DNA of 64,000 bases from DUQW01 sp050953825 (GCA_050953825.1 JBMNNF010000013.1:186001-250000), one strand, 5' to 3'. Shown: positions 7,613 to 18,840, counted from the stretch's first letter. Notes: generated by a model from the letters alone, not told the origin. A program made the numbers and translations.

Positions 7613-10600
7613 TTGATCATGAAAAAAATATTAACGTTTTTATTATTAGTATTTTCTTTGGGAACTGTCACAGTAATGGCAGCTCCAATTGGTTACAATG
7701 GTCCAGCGTCACGAACGAAGGATATGTATAAGGATGCACCAGTTCAAATTATACATGAAACAGCTAACTTATCAGCCCAAGAAAATATTGGCGAACTAGG
7801 ATTAACAACAGTTGGTCCTGGTGGAGGAAAACCAGTAATTTCTTATCACGCTAAAATAGTTGAAGATGCAGCATTAGGACAAAACGTCTTAGAATTATTT
7901 ACTAAGAACGAAGATGGAACAGGTGGCGGAAGATTTTCTAACACTAAAACTGGTGTTATCTCTGATGCGCTAGCAGCAGATGATGCATCAACAGGAAATC
8001 ATACAGCACTACACCTTAAATTTAACGCTGCTAATCCGAAAATGATGCAGTTCTACGTTCAAGGTTTTCTTAAGGAAGGTGGAAAAGGTTCAACAGTAGG
8101 CATTGGAAATATTATCCAAGTTAAATGGGTATCAGGACAAGGAACAAGTTTTTATTTTGGTAGTGCGGAAACTACTGCTGTAATTGCACCAAAAAAATGG
8201 GATGGATTCGTCCTTAATACATGGTATGATTTGGTAGTGGTTTTTGAAGATTTAGGTGCGAAAGACAAAGATAAAGTAACTTACTACCTTGATGGTGTTA
8301 AGATGCATGAACACGAAGGACTGAATGTTAATTTTAATAAAAACATTCAAGATATACAAATTGGTATTCAAGGAAATAACACAGATACAAGTACATTAAA
8401 AATTGCTCATTTATATGGTGAAACATGGAATCCAATCGCTTCGGTTGAAGCGGGTAGCGTAACATCTATCGTTGGTGGACAAACTGCACCTTTATTAGAT
8501 GTTGTTAATCCTATTGGATCAGATGCAACCAAACAAGCTTCACTTGCAGAACATGTTAAAGTTGAAATTGCTGCTGAACATCAAGATAAATTAAAATATA
8601 ACTCAGTAACTAAAATGTTTGAAGCGCAAGCAGTTGCCGAAACAGCAACTGTACCTGTTACAGTAACAAGTAGTGCTGATCCTGCAGTTACAGCAACACT
8701 AAATGTTGAAGTTACGGCTGGTATTAAAGATGTTGTATTCCCAATTGGATATAACGGACCAGAAACAAGATTTAGAGATATGTATAATGAAGCAGAGGTT
8801 CAAGAGTTATTTATCAGTGACAACTTACCTGCTGGGAATTCAGGTATTAATAAATTAGGTTTAACAACAGTTAACCCAAGTACAACAGGTTCCGGTGTTG
8901 AATACCACGCTAAAATTGTTGAAGATGCAAGTCTAAATCAAAATGTTTTAGAGCTATTCACAAAAATTCCAAGTGAAAGCGGAAGTAGATGGACTCAAAC
9001 CAAGACAGGGATTATCGCGGATGCGTTACCTGTAGATAGCACATCTACAGGAAATCATACAGCAATCCATTTCAAATTTAACTCTGCAAATCCTAAAGCA
9101 ATGCAATTTTATGTACAAGCATATATTAGAGATGGCGGAAAAGTTAATGGATCAAACAAAAATATTGGGAACTTATTCCAATGTAAATGGGAAGGCGCTG
9201 AAAATTTCTATTTTGGAAATAAAGATAATGCAGTATTAATTGAAGCTAAATTATGGGCTGAATTTACTCGCAACACATGGCATGAATTAGTAATTGTCTT
9301 ACTCGATTTAGGTGATGCAACTGAAGACCAAATCGTTTATTATATGAATGGTATTGAAATGCATAGACACACAGGTCTAGCATTTAACTTTAATAAGAAT
9401 GTTTCTGATTTAATGATTGGTTTACAAGGAAATAATAAAGATACCAACACATTAAAAATTGCTCATTTATATGGGGAAACATGGAATCCAATTGTATCGA
9501 TTGCACCTAGTGTACAATCAGAAATAAAGAGTGGTCAATCAGCTCCATTATTCAATATTGTTAAACCTGTTGGTGAAGATGCAGACCATAAGGCAACCTT
9601 AGCTGATTATGTTAAAGTTGAAATTCCTGAAACACATGCAGATAAATTAACATATAATGCAACTACTAGAAGATTTGAAGCTCTAGCAGTGGCGGCAGAT
9701 ACTGTTGTGCCAGTTACTGTTACAAGCAGTGTCGATCCTACTGTTACTAAAGTAATTAATGTCACAGTTAAAACTGCGGTAGTAATGCCAGCAGAAGTTG
9801 CTCAAAAAGTCATTTTAGAAAACTATAAGATGACTGTTGGTGAAACTTTCCAATTAGATAATTTATTTGAAGTATTACCAGAAGCTGCAGCTAATAAAGA
9901 TTTAACATTTACCGTAACTGGAACTAGTGTTCAACTATTAGAAGGTAATGTCTTAAAGGCAGTAAGTAAAGGTACTGCAACCCTAACCGCAACAAGCGAT
10001 GCTGATCCAGAAGTTAAAAAAGAAGTAACAGTTGTGGTTAATGACGGTGAATTTACGGCACTTAACCAATTCCAATTAGAAACTAAATGGGCAGTAGCTG
10101 ATCCAGCTGTAGTTAAAGATGGATATAGTGCCCGTGGTTATGGTTCGAAAGCATTTGGTTCTATTGAAGTAGTTGCTGATCCAGTATTTGGAAATGTAGT
10201 TAAGATTATTTCTGCTGGTGAAGCTAACAACGCTGGTGGAGCTTACTTACGTGGACTATTTGATAAGACATTATTAACTCCAAATAAAGATTATGTTATT
10301 AGAGCTTATGTGAAATATGACGGATCTGCGATAGGATCACCAAGAGTAGACCTTAAGAATAACTTGGTTAATTCTAGAGAAGCTTTAATTGCGGATATTA
10401 AAGTTGAAGAAAGATTCAATTTATCAGCACTTAATGGTAATAATTGGGTATTAGTTGAAATACCTGTTGATAAATCACTTAACTTAGATACAGAAGCTGG
10501 TGGTCATGCATTCTCAATTGAATTAGTTACTTATAATACTAAAGAGGGAATTGATATTTACATTGCACATCCACAATTAGTTCAATTAGATACGGTTAGA

Positions 10601-12352
10601 TTTGTTGACTTTACATTAGCCGACACTGAATTAACTATGCTTCCTAACGGAACTCATACCGTTGCGGTTGAAGCGGTTGTTCCATCGGCATATGAAATTC
10701 CAGCCGACGGATTAACAATTACATCAGATGCACCGGCAATAGTTAAAGTTGAAGGTAAAGTATTAACAGCATTGGCACATGGAAGTGCTAATATTACCGT
10801 TTCTCATGGTGGTAAAGAAAAAATAATTGCAGTAACGGTTATCAACCCAATGACTAAAGTAGCAGTAGATAAGGCAACTTTAGAAGTTGTTACTGGAGCA
10901 TTGGGAGAAGTTAGTGTAACAATTACTCCAGCTGAATCAAACGACACACTATTAGTTGAAAATAGTGCTCCGACAATTGTTACAGCTGCTTATAATGAAG
11001 AAACAGGTAAATTAAATGTTACAGCTCTTAAAGATGGTACGGCAACAATTACCTTAAAAGCTAAAAGCAATCCTGCAGTTTCAACACAAGTAGTGGTTAC
11101 TGTAACTAAAGTTGAAGCGACAGGAATTGCTCTTGCTGATGAAGATTTAAATCCAGTTACTGATAGTTTAGTACTTCAAAAAGATAGTGAAAAGACTCTA
11201 TTTGTCACAATCGTTCCAGCTAATGCAACTGATAAAATTTATACAGTCGAATCACTAAATACAGCATTAGTAACCGTTAATAAAGTAGATGAGTTGAAAT
11301 TTGAAGTTACCGGTGTAGCTGGTGGAGTGGCTACAGTTAAAGTTACAAGTGGTAATATTGTTAAAGAAATTGCAGTAACAGTTAAAGAAGATTTAGACTT
11401 AACAACAATTAACGCTAAGATTACAGCAGCAGAAGCTAAGCTTGAAGGTGTTGTTAAAGAAACAACATTAGGTGAAGCTTCAACATATGCAACTGGAACT
11501 AAACACGCTGATAAAGTTAAAGTTGAAGCATTAGAAGCGAAGATTACAGCAGCTAAAGCATTAAGAAATACTGCTAATACACAAGCTGAAATTAATACAA
11601 TGGCAACTGAACTTGATACAATGACTACACAATTAACTGTCGTTGTTGGTACTAAAGCTGCCTTAGACTATAGTGAACTTCAAACTTTAATTACTGCAGC
11701 ACAAACTGTATTAAATAGTGCTGAAACAATTGATGATATTACTGCCACTGCAGCTGATATCTTATTAGATAAGAAAGTTGTTCTAACTGCTGAGGCAACT
11801 AGATTAAGCCAAGCAATCGCTACAGCTGAAGGTCAAGTTAACAACTTAAATTCTGATACAGAACTGGCTACAGCAATCGCTGACTTAACAGCGGCTAAGA
11901 CAAGATTTGAAGGCAAGATTATTGTTGGTACTAAACCATTAGCTACTGAAACAGCTTTAAACGATGAATTAACAAGATTAGAAGCAACTATAGTTAACTT
12001 ATTTGCTAAAACAGCTGATACTGATTTAAACAAAGAATATGAATCAAGTTTATTTATGGATGCTGCTGATGTTGAAAGAATTAAAGCGGCTGTTGCAGCT
12101 ATCAAAGTTAAAATGCAAGGTGATTTAACTGCTGATGAAATTCAAGAAATCTATGATGAAATTATTGGTTTAAGAACTGAAATTGCAGCAAAAGCGGTTC
12201 ACGGTAATTTAGATATAACTGAAAAACAAGGAGCTAAGAGATTATCACCAATTGCTATTGTTGGATTCGTATTATTAGGAGTAATTATTGTTGGTTTTGC
12301 TGGATTCGCCATCTTTAGACAAGTAAAAGTTAAAAAATCAAAAGAAAAGTGA
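7613..12352 (+). CDS. Large surface protein: tandem beta-sandwich domains, Ig-like repeats, C-terminal anchor
   Basis: Not a recognised enzyme. The 1579-aa protein has a signal peptide (KKILTFLLLVFSLGTVTVMA), then two copies of a roughly 330-residue module. Each begins IGYNGP, contains YHAKIVEDA and LKIAHLYGETWNPI, and looks like a concanavalin/LamG-type carbohydrate-binding fold. A jelly-roll-like domain follows (about 820-1000), then several Big_2-like Ig domains, a helical FIVAR-like stretch (about 1260-1530), and a C-terminal transmembrane anchor with a basic tail (IAIVGFVLLGVIIVGFAGFAIF). There is no LPXTG. Its place between importer and lyase suggests it holds the polymer at the cell surface. 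Start is TTG 7613 (five bases after AAGGAGG) or ATG 7619 (eleven bases). Confidence 0.75.
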   Translation: MIMKKILTFLLLVFSLGTVTVMAAPIGYNGPASRTKDMYKDAPVQIIHETANLSAQENIGELGLTTVGPGGGKPVISYHAKIVEDAALGQNVLELFTKNEDGTGGGRFSNTKTGVISDALAADDASTGNHTALHLKFNAANPKMMQFYVQGFLKEGGKGSTVGIGNIIQVKWVSGQGTSFYFGSAETTAVIAPKKWDGFVLNTWYDLVVVFEDLGAKDKDKVTYYLDGVKMHEHEGLNVNFNKNIQDIQIGIQGNNTDTSTLKIAHLYGETWNPIASVEAGSVTSIVGGQTAPLLDVVNPIGSDATKQASLAEHVKVEIAAEHQDKLKYNSVTKMFEAQAVAETATVPVTVTSSADPAVTATLNVEVTAGIKDVVFPIGYNGPETRFRDMYNEAEVQELFISDNLPAGNSGINKLGLTTVNPSTTGSGVEYHAKIVEDASLNQNVLELFTKIPSESGSRWTQTKTGIIADALPVDSTSTGNHTAIHFKFNSANPKAMQFYVQAYIRDGGKVNGSNKNIGNLFQCKWEGAENFYFGNKDNAVLIEAKLWAEFTRNTWHELVIVLLDLGDATEDQIVYYMNGIEMHRHTGLAFNFNKNVSDLMIGLQGNNKDTNTLKIAHLYGETWNPIVSIAPSVQSEIKSGQSAPLFNIVKPVGEDADHKATLADYVKVEIPETHADKLTYNATTRRFEALAVAADTVVPVTVTSSVDPTVTKVINVTVKTAVVMPAEVAQKVILENYKMTVGETFQLDNLFEVLPEAAANKDLTFTVTGTSVQLLEGNVLKAVSKGTATLTATSDADPEVKKEVTVVVNDGEFTALNQFQLETKWAVADPAVVKDGYSARGYGSKAFGSIEVVADPVFGNVVKIISAGEANNAGGAYLRGLFDKTLLTPNKDYVIRAYVKYDGSAIGSPRVDLKNNLVNSREALIADIKVEERFNLSALNGNNWVLVEIPVDKSLNLDTEAGGHAFSIELVTYNTKEGIDIYIAHPQLVQLDTVRFVDFTLADTELTMLPNGTHTVAVEAVVPSAYEIPADGLTITSDAPAIVKVEGKVLTALAHGSANITVSHGGKEKIIAVTVINPMTKVAVDKATLEVVTGALGEVSVTITPAESNDTLLVENSAPTIVTAAYNEETGKLNVTALKDGTATITLKAKSNPAVSTQVVVTVTKVEATGIALADEDLNPVTDSLVLQKDSEKTLFVTIVPANATDKIYTVESLNTALVTVNKVDELKFEVTGVAGGVATVKVTSGNIVKEIAVTVKEDLDLTTINAKITAAEAKLEGVVKETTLGEASTYATGTKHADKVKVEALEAKITAAKALRNTANTQAEINTMATELDTMTTQLTVVVGTKAALDYSELQTLITAAQTVLNSAETIDDITATAADILLDKKVVLTAEATRLSQAIATAEGQVNNLNSDTELATAIADLTAAKTRFEGKIIVGTKPLATETALNDELTRLEATIVNLFAKTADTDLNKEYESSLFMDAADVERIKAAVAAIKVKMQGDLTADEIQEIYDEIIGLRTEIAAKAVHGNLDITEKQGAKRLSPIAIVGFVLLGVIIVGFAGFAIFRQVKVKKSKEK

Positions 12353-12356
12353 TAAT

Positions 12357-15300
12357 ATGAAAAAACTAAGAAAAATAGTTGGTATAATATTTCTTCTTAT
12401 GTTTTTCGTGGTTGGATTAAATACCACCGCTACAGTAAGGGCCGCTGAGCCCTTAAGTGCGGTGGATATTACCACCACCCAAAACCTAGGAATCGGGGAG
12501 AAAATAGAACTCAATAATCATTTCTTACCCGGAATCACTGAAGTAACAAAACGACAACTAGAAATTACTTCAAGTGATGAAGATGTTGTCTATATCGCCA
12601 AAAACACTTATAGTATTTATGGAACTAAAGCGGGAAGGGCAACTATTGAGATTAAACTTGAATCTCAAAATATTTATCAAACATTTGATGTTGTTGTCGA
12701 ATTAAAAAACATTTTGACAGGTAATGCGGTTTTCGCTAACTTAGTTGGAACCGAAACGTGGACCGCATCTAATCAAGAAATAATGGGATGGAGATTATAT
12801 ACTGGTAACCAAGTAGTAGATCCATCACGTCAAGTAGTCAAAGCGGAATTAATTGATGGAGTGCCAACAGTAACTTATCAACATACTGGTGGAGATGCGT
12901 ATTCAAACCTATATTACATTCAAAAAAATGTTCCTAATGGGCATTATTATGTAACCGGTGAAATTAAAGCGTCAAACATCAATAAAAATTTATATTATCG
13001 ATTAAACCAAGGCGGTTTAATTGAAAATCAAACACTTCCTGTAAGAGGAACATTTGAATGGAGAACATTTGAATCAGGATTAGCCGAAGTGGCTAATAAC
13101 CAAATTAAAATTGAACTTTATGCCCCTAACTTATCAGGGACAGTTCAATTTAGAAATTTTAAAATCTATCGCGTTTTAGATGTTAGTTTTCTTGATTTTA
13201 CTTTAGAAGAAGAATCAATTTTACTAGATCATGAAGGCACAAATGAGGAAAAATTCTATGAATTAAATCCAAAAGCTAATAACGTTTCTGGTATTGAATA
13301 TGACTTTACGATTACATCAGATGATTCAACTGTAATTAGAGTTGATCCATTAACTCAAAAATTAGAAGCGAGAAAGAAAGGCGTTTCTAATATTATTGTT
13401 AAAGATGATAAATATGGTTATTCACGAAATGTATACGGTATTGTCGGTAAGGCGGTTGATTTAAATTTAGGATTGGATTCAACAGTGACTGTCGATGAAG
13501 ATAGTTTCTATGATTTAGAAATTGATCAAAAATATCAAATTTATCCACATGAAAAACCATTGTATGGTAACTATTATATTACTGAAAATAAATTAAGATA
13601 CTATCCAAATCGCGATTTTAACTCATCAACTGAATTTATTGGTGGTAGTAAGACACTAGATAAGTTTACCATTATTGTTTATGATGAAACTCAAGGTTAT
13701 CAAAAAGTATTGGTTAACGTTGATGTTTTACCGATACCAGATGAAATAACAATTCAAGAGTTTTATCATTCAACACCAAAAGGAACTAAGTTAACTAAGG
13801 GGTATGTTGAATTACGCTCACGAGATATTGACGAAAAACTACCGGGTGGTAGAGCTAGAACCAGTCCTTATTCAAATCGAATGACTCAAGCTTATAAACA
13901 AGTTACAACTTCATTTAAAAATGGCGGTTTAACTGGTCAAACAGCTCAAGGTGGTGTCGTCAAGATTTTGAACGATGGACAAACTGCCAGAATTGAAGAT
14001 CGATATTTCTATTCTAATAGTAAATATATTTATGGAGTTCAATTTGAATATACTCCGGTACCTGATTTTACAGGTTATGACACCTTTACTTTAGTTAGTA
14101 AACTTGGTGACGTTACCGTTGAATATCCAGTTACGATATATGTTTTACCAGAACATGATGATTTCAAGTTTGAAACAACAGATTTTAGTGGAACATATCT
14201 CTTATCTAATGAAACTTGGATTACTGAAACTAAAGCTGCTTATGAGGCAGGAGATTCTTATTTAGTTGAAGTTATTGATTATTACAAATTACAATTAGCT
14301 AATTATTTAACTAAAGGTGACCCAGCAACTTCAAGAGGACCACTAGAACAATTATCAATCTTGTATAAGGTAACTGGAGAAGAAGAATTCTTTAATAAAG
14401 CGTGGTCGCAATTAGACGCTCTAACTAATAAAAATAGATTAGGTTGGGGCCAAGATTCTAATGGGTTTTTAGATGCAGCCATGGCATCTTATTCAGTAGC
14501 GTTCGCTTATAACTTCTTAATTGACAGATTAACAGTCGCTCAAAAAGAACAAGTAATTAGAGCGCTATATGAAGAAGCATTCTATTTTTATGATACTTCA
14601 AGATTTTCTAATCCTAACGTTTTACTACATGGTAATAACCACAACTTATTAATTAACTGTAATATGGCTTTATCAGGTCTAGCTATTATGGGATATGATA
14701 ACCAAAATTTAGAAGTTAAATTACCTAACGGCGAAACTTCTCATATCAATGTTAGACAAGTCGCAACTGAATCAGTTAAGACGGCATTTAACTTACTACA
14801 AATTGGAGTTTCAAACTATAGTGACTCAGGTGGATTTATTGAAGGTCCAGCTTATTCATACTATGCTCATAGAAACATGGTCTCATTACTAGCAACCCTT
14901 CATAATATTTATGGTGGAACTGAGAATTGGGACTTTGGATTAAATGAAGTAGAAGGAATCGTTAATTATCCTAACTATACTTTATATACCCAAACTCCAA
15001 ACTATGATACATATTACTATAACGAAGGTGGATATTCTTTAAACCAACCAGCATTATTATGGTATGCACGAATGGATGATGCATACATTCCATATACTTT
15101 ACCAAACTATATTGCTCATTTAGACCAAACATATAATGCTCAATCAATTTTATGGTATAAACCAGGTTCATTTGACAATCTGGATATGACTAATATTACC
15201 CAAACCGACTTCTTATTAACCGAACACGAGTTAGCATTATTAAGAAAAGGATTTGGAGATGACTTATCTAGCTTTTTCGGAATGAAAACATATGCCCCAA

Positions 15301-17177
15301 TTTCCAATTCATTTGCACATAAATCATTAGATGCAGGAACTTTTGAAATTGTGGCATTAGGAGAAAAATTTGTTGAAAACTTCTCTCATGAAGATTATTT
15401 AAATGTCGTTCCCGCTGGATTCTGGATGTACGATTATGCGAGATGGATGTATTACCGTAAACAAGCTCAAGGACATAATACTTTAATTATTAATCCAAGA
15501 GATAATCCAACTATGCATCAAAGTCCATTTGAAGTATCAAAAATTGTCAATCTTCAAAGCGGAAACGATCAAAGTTTTGCGGTAGCTGACTTAACTGATG
15601 TTTATCGTGATCAAGTTTATAGTTATCAAAGAGGAATTATGTTATTTGATAATAAGACAAACTTCTTAGTTCAAGATGAATTTGAATTAAGAAAATTATC
15701 AGAAGTCTATTTCCAATTACATACTGAAGGAGTTATTACTTTAATTGATGATAAGACAGCCTTAATTACGGTTAATGGTAAAAACTTATATGCTAAATTA
15801 TTAACTGATGGTAAATTTGAAGTTAGCGAAGCTAAACCATTACCACAAACAATTGGTAATATTGGTAACTTAACATTAGAAGGAATTTCTAAATTATATG
15901 TTCACTTAAAGGATATTCAAAAAGGAACAATTCAAGTCATGTTTGTTCCAAGTTTAGATAATAATCCTAAATTTGACTACACATTTGGTGCCATTGAAAC
16001 TTGGGTAGCAAAAGATAAAGCGAAAGCGACAGCTTATATTGATAATGTTGAATTTGACGCTTTTATGGGAGCTAATACTTTATACAAATTTAACAAGTAT
16101 CAAAATACATATTATATTAAGCTATCTGAAGCTAATTATGTAATTCCTGAGTTAGACATTACCTACAATAAGAACTTATATAATATTGAAGTAATTAATG
16201 CCAAACACTTTGGTGATAAGACCATTATCATCTTAAAAGACAAAGCGGGCCAAACTTTAAATAGATATGAATTCTATTTCTATACTGACAACATCCCTAA
16301 CTTCTTATTAATTGATGAAATTGAAGTTCCTGATATTGAAGGTTATTTAGAATTAACTGATGATGACACAAGAAGTGATGTATTATTTGATGAACAAACT
16401 GATGTTGTCTTTGATTTAGGTAAGAAAGAAATAATTTCAGTTATTGGCGTTAGATTTATTAACTTCACTGAAGTTAACGCGGTAACTATTAGTTATAGTA
16501 ATGATGGAGTTAATTATACCTATGGTGGTTCATTCTTATCAGAAGCCGGAACCTTTGGTTATAACTTATTTAACTTAGGCGGTATTGAAGCGAGATACTT
16601 TAAGTTGACCTTCAACTTATCAAATGAAACGAGAATTTCTCGAGTTTCAGAAATCAAGTTTTATCAAAGATATTTCGATGTCTTATTAGATGGAGAAGTT
16701 ACTCGCGTTTTATACCAACAAGTGATGGAAAAACCGACTGATCCAACTAAAGAATCGGAAGGTGGAGTCCACTATCAGTTTATTGGTTGGTATAATCCAC
16801 TTACTAAATCATTCCACAGCTTTAACGAACCAGTTTATGGTACACTTCATTTAGAGGGTAAGTACCGCGAATATGTTACAGTTACAGTAGTAGATGGTGA
16901 TCAGGAACGAGTTTATGAGGTAGATTTAAATAATAAATTTGCCGAACCAGCTACTAACAAAGAAGTTGAATATTGGTATCACGTTGATACCAATGAAGTT
17001 GTTGATTTTGATCAACCACTAACAACTTCAATTACAATTTCACCAAAATATGTAAGTACAGTCGACGTTGCGGCAATTATTATCTTTGTAATTGTCGGCC
17101 TTGTTGTCGCCGGAGCTGTAGTATTCATAGTTTTACAAAAGAAAAAAGGAGTAAAGAAAAATGAGAAAGACAATTAA
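12357..17177 (+). CDS. Membrane-anchored heparinase II/III-like polysaccharide lyase
   Basis: A 1606-aa exported protein likely to start depolymerisation outside the cell. It has a signal peptide (MKKLRKIVGIIFLLMFFVVG, ending near ATVRA), N-terminal Ig-like and carbohydrate-binding-like regions, and a lyase alpha/alpha-toroid. The toroid carries LLHGNNHNLL near residue 757, SDSGGFIEGPAYSYY near 820 and YNEGGYSL near 889. The beta-sandwich half includes QGHNTLIINP near 1038. A discoidin-like F5/8-C domain (about 1314-1435), an InlB-type repeat (FIGWYNPLTKSFHSF) and a C-terminal membrane helix (AAIIIFVIVGLVVAGAVVFIVL) with a basic tail follow. The NNH histidine and GPAYSYY tyrosine are the expected catalytic residues by family analogy. 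The exact PL family and substrate are not assignable. Confidence 0.85.
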   Translation: MKKLRKIVGIIFLLMFFVVGLNTTATVRAAEPLSAVDITTTQNLGIGEKIELNNHFLPGITEVTKRQLEITSSDEDVVYIAKNTYSIYGTKAGRATIEIKLESQNIYQTFDVVVELKNILTGNAVFANLVGTETWTASNQEIMGWRLYTGNQVVDPSRQVVKAELIDGVPTVTYQHTGGDAYSNLYYIQKNVPNGHYYVTGEIKASNINKNLYYRLNQGGLIENQTLPVRGTFEWRTFESGLAEVANNQIKIELYAPNLSGTVQFRNFKIYRVLDVSFLDFTLEEESILLDHEGTNEEKFYELNPKANNVSGIEYDFTITSDDSTVIRVDPLTQKLEARKKGVSNIIVKDDKYGYSRNVYGIVGKAVDLNLGLDSTVTVDEDSFYDLEIDQKYQIYPHEKPLYGNYYITENKLRYYPNRDFNSSTEFIGGSKTLDKFTIIVYDETQGYQKVLVNVDVLPIPDEITIQEFYHSTPKGTKLTKGYVELRSRDIDEKLPGGRARTSPYSNRMTQAYKQVTTSFKNGGLTGQTAQGGVVKILNDGQTARIEDRYFYSNSKYIYGVQFEYTPVPDFTGYDTFTLVSKLGDVTVEYPVTIYVLPEHDDFKFETTDFSGTYLLSNETWITETKAAYEAGDSYLVEVIDYYKLQLANYLTKGDPATSRGPLEQLSILYKVTGEEEFFNKAWSQLDALTNKNRLGWGQDSNGFLDAAMASYSVAFAYNFLIDRLTVAQKEQVIRALYEEAFYFYDTSRFSNPNVLLHGNNHNLLINCNMALSGLAIMGYDNQNLEVKLPNGETSHINVRQVATESVKTAFNLLQIGVSNYSDSGGFIEGPAYSYYAHRNMVSLLATLHNIYGGTENWDFGLNEVEGIVNYPNYTLYTQTPNYDTYYYNEGGYSLNQPALLWYARMDDAYIPYTLPNYIAHLDQTYNAQSILWYKPGSFDNLDMTNITQTDFLLTEHELALLRKGFGDDLSSFFGMKTYAPISNSFAHKSLDAGTFEIVALGEKFVENFSHEDYLNVVPAGFWMYDYARWMYYRKQAQGHNTLIINPRDNPTMHQSPFEVSKIVNLQSGNDQSFAVADLTDVYRDQVYSYQRGIMLFDNKTNFLVQDEFELRKLSEVYFQLHTEGVITLIDDKTALITVNGKNLYAKLLTDGKFEVSEAKPLPQTIGNIGNLTLEGISKLYVHLKDIQKGTIQVMFVPSLDNNPKFDYTFGAIETWVAKDKAKATAYIDNVEFDAFMGANTLYKFNKYQNTYYIKLSEANYVIPELDITYNKNLYNIEVINAKHFGDKTIIILKDKAGQTLNRYEFYFYTDNIPNFLLIDEIEVPDIEGYLELTDDDTRSDVLFDEQTDVVFDLGKKEIISVIGVRFINFTEVNAVTISYSNDGVNYTYGGSFLSEAGTFGYNLFNLGGIEARYFKLTFNLSNETRISRVSEIKFYQRYFDVLLDGEVTRVLYQQVMEKPTDPTKESEGGVHYQFIGWYNPLTKSFHSFNEPVYGTLHLEGKYREYVTVTVVDGDQERVYEVDLNNKFAEPATNKEVEYWYHVDTNEVVDFDQPLTTSITISPKYVSTVDVAAIIIFVIVGLVVAGAVVFIVLQKKKGVKKNEKDN

Positions 17178-18840
17178 AAAAGCATTATTATTAATGTTAT
17201 CATTAGTATTAGTAGTTGGACTATTCGCTTGTAACGGTAATGACAAACCACCAAAACCAGATCCAAATGGTGGCAATAATGGTGATAACGATAACGGCGG
17301 TAGCGATGAATTAGTTATTCCAGGTTTAGGTGGAACTTATCGTTACTTCTTGCATAACGATGGTCACAATTTTAATCAAACCGCTAGAGTATTTAAAGAT
17401 GCTCAAGACTATGCTAAGATTCAAACCGTTCAAGAAGTTTTACAAAAGTCTGATACTAACTATCGAACTAAATTTAATTTATCATTAAAAGATGGCCTAG
17501 ATTTTGCGACATTTGACCAAGATACAATTGAATCAAATGGAATGAACGGAACATTTATTGATTTAACTGAATTAATTGATAAATATGCACCAAATATTAA
17601 AGCCTTCTTTGAAGCTAATCCACAACAAAAAGAATGGGCAACAGCAGCTGATGGTAAAATTTATGGCATTCCATTTTATACAGCTGGAGAAACCGCAAAA
17701 GCTTTCTTTGTTAGGAAAGACTATGTTGATATTTTAAGAGCCAATAACAAAATGCCAGCGGGATTCCCAACTGATTTAAACAAGATGACAGTTGTTCAAT
17801 TTGAAGAATTATTAATCGCTTTAAAAGAAAATGCTTCATTGATTACTGGCGGAAAAACAACATCAGCCAACTTTTATCCATACTTTGATCGTGATACTAG
17901 ATATGGTATTGCTGAATTAGTTTCACTTTGGGGTGCTCATGGTGGTTTCTATAAAGATGATGAAGGTAATGTTAAATATGGACCAGCCGAACCAGAATAC
18001 AAAGTAGCAATGGAAAACTTAGCTAGATGGGCTGAAAAAGGATTAATTGGTGATAACCTATTCGTTGAAGATAACCGTGACTTAAGACAAGTTGCGTTCC
18101 AACAACAAATTGGTGCGGTAACTCATGACTGGATCGGTTCAACATATGACTTTAATTCGGACTTTATTAAAAGTTCATATCAACAACCTAATTTAGAAAT
18201 TGTTGGTATCCACCCTCCAACTAGAGCTGATGGTAGTAAATTTGAGCCAACTAAACGTAAAGAAATCGGTCAAGTTACAGCCATTCATAAAAATGTTGAT
18301 AACGATGGACGAATTAGAATTATTAGATGGATGGATTATTTCTTCACTGCTGCCGGAAATGATGGTCTAAACTTTGGAATTGAAAACGTCACATTTAACA
18401 AGATTGGTGGTAAATATTCATTTACTAATCGTATTATGAACGAAGAAAATACACCACTTGAAAACCTATATTCATATGGTGCTCAAATGAACCAACCAGG
18501 AGTTCAAAACTTCGTCTATGAACAAACTTGGTTAAGTGTTGAAGCTTATGTTTTAATGGAAGACTATCAAGATCCAGATACAGGATTTATTGATCAAAGT
18601 TATAATGATTTAATTTATCCTAACATTAAACTTTCTAAAGAAGAATACAATAGTGCCAATCCAATTGTTGATAATTTGGAAAGAAAACTAGCTGATACTC
18701 ATACTCAATGGATTAGAAATAAGAGTGCATCAGCTGGCATTAGTGATGCTGACTGGCAACTATTTGTCAATGAGTTAAAACAATTAAACTACGAACAATT
18801 AATTACTTTATATCAAGGACACGTTAATAAAAAGAAATGA
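17161..18840 (+). CDS. Extracellular solute-binding lipoprotein of the sugar ABC importer
   Basis: The 559-aa lipoprotein captures oligosaccharides for the two permeases upstream. The N-terminus has a lipoprotein signal (MRKTIKKALLLMLSLVLVVG, then LFAC with the lipid-modified cysteine), a Pro/Gly/Asn-rich linker, and a family 1-type binding fold typical of LipO/LplA proteins partnering LplB/YtcP permeases. Conserved features include YGIPFYTAGETAKAFFVRKDYVD. It overlaps the end of the anchored lyase by 17 bases, with AGGAG nine bases before its ATG. Its stop overlaps the next start as ATGA. Substrate is inferred from the neighbours. Confidence 0.88.
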   Translation: MRKTIKKALLLMLSLVLVVGLFACNGNDKPPKPDPNGGNNGDNDNGGSDELVIPGLGGTYRYFLHNDGHNFNQTARVFKDAQDYAKIQTVQEVLQKSDTNYRTKFNLSLKDGLDFATFDQDTIESNGMNGTFIDLTELIDKYAPNIKAFFEANPQQKEWATAADGKIYGIPFYTAGETAKAFFVRKDYVDILRANNKMPAGFPTDLNKMTVVQFEELLIALKENASLITGGKTTSANFYPYFDRDTRYGIAELVSLWGAHGGFYKDDEGNVKYGPAEPEYKVAMENLARWAEKGLIGDNLFVEDNRDLRQVAFQQQIGAVTHDWIGSTYDFNSDFIKSSYQQPNLEIVGIHPPTRADGSKFEPTKRKEIGQVTAIHKNVDNDGRIRIIRWMDYFFTAAGNDGLNFGIENVTFNKIGGKYSFTNRIMNEENTPLENLYSYGAQMNQPGVQNFVYEQTWLSVEAYVLMEDYQDPDTGFIDQSYNDLIYPNIKLSKEEYNSANPIVDNLERKLADTHTQWIRNKSASAGISDADWQLFVNELKQLNYEQLITLYQGHVNKKK

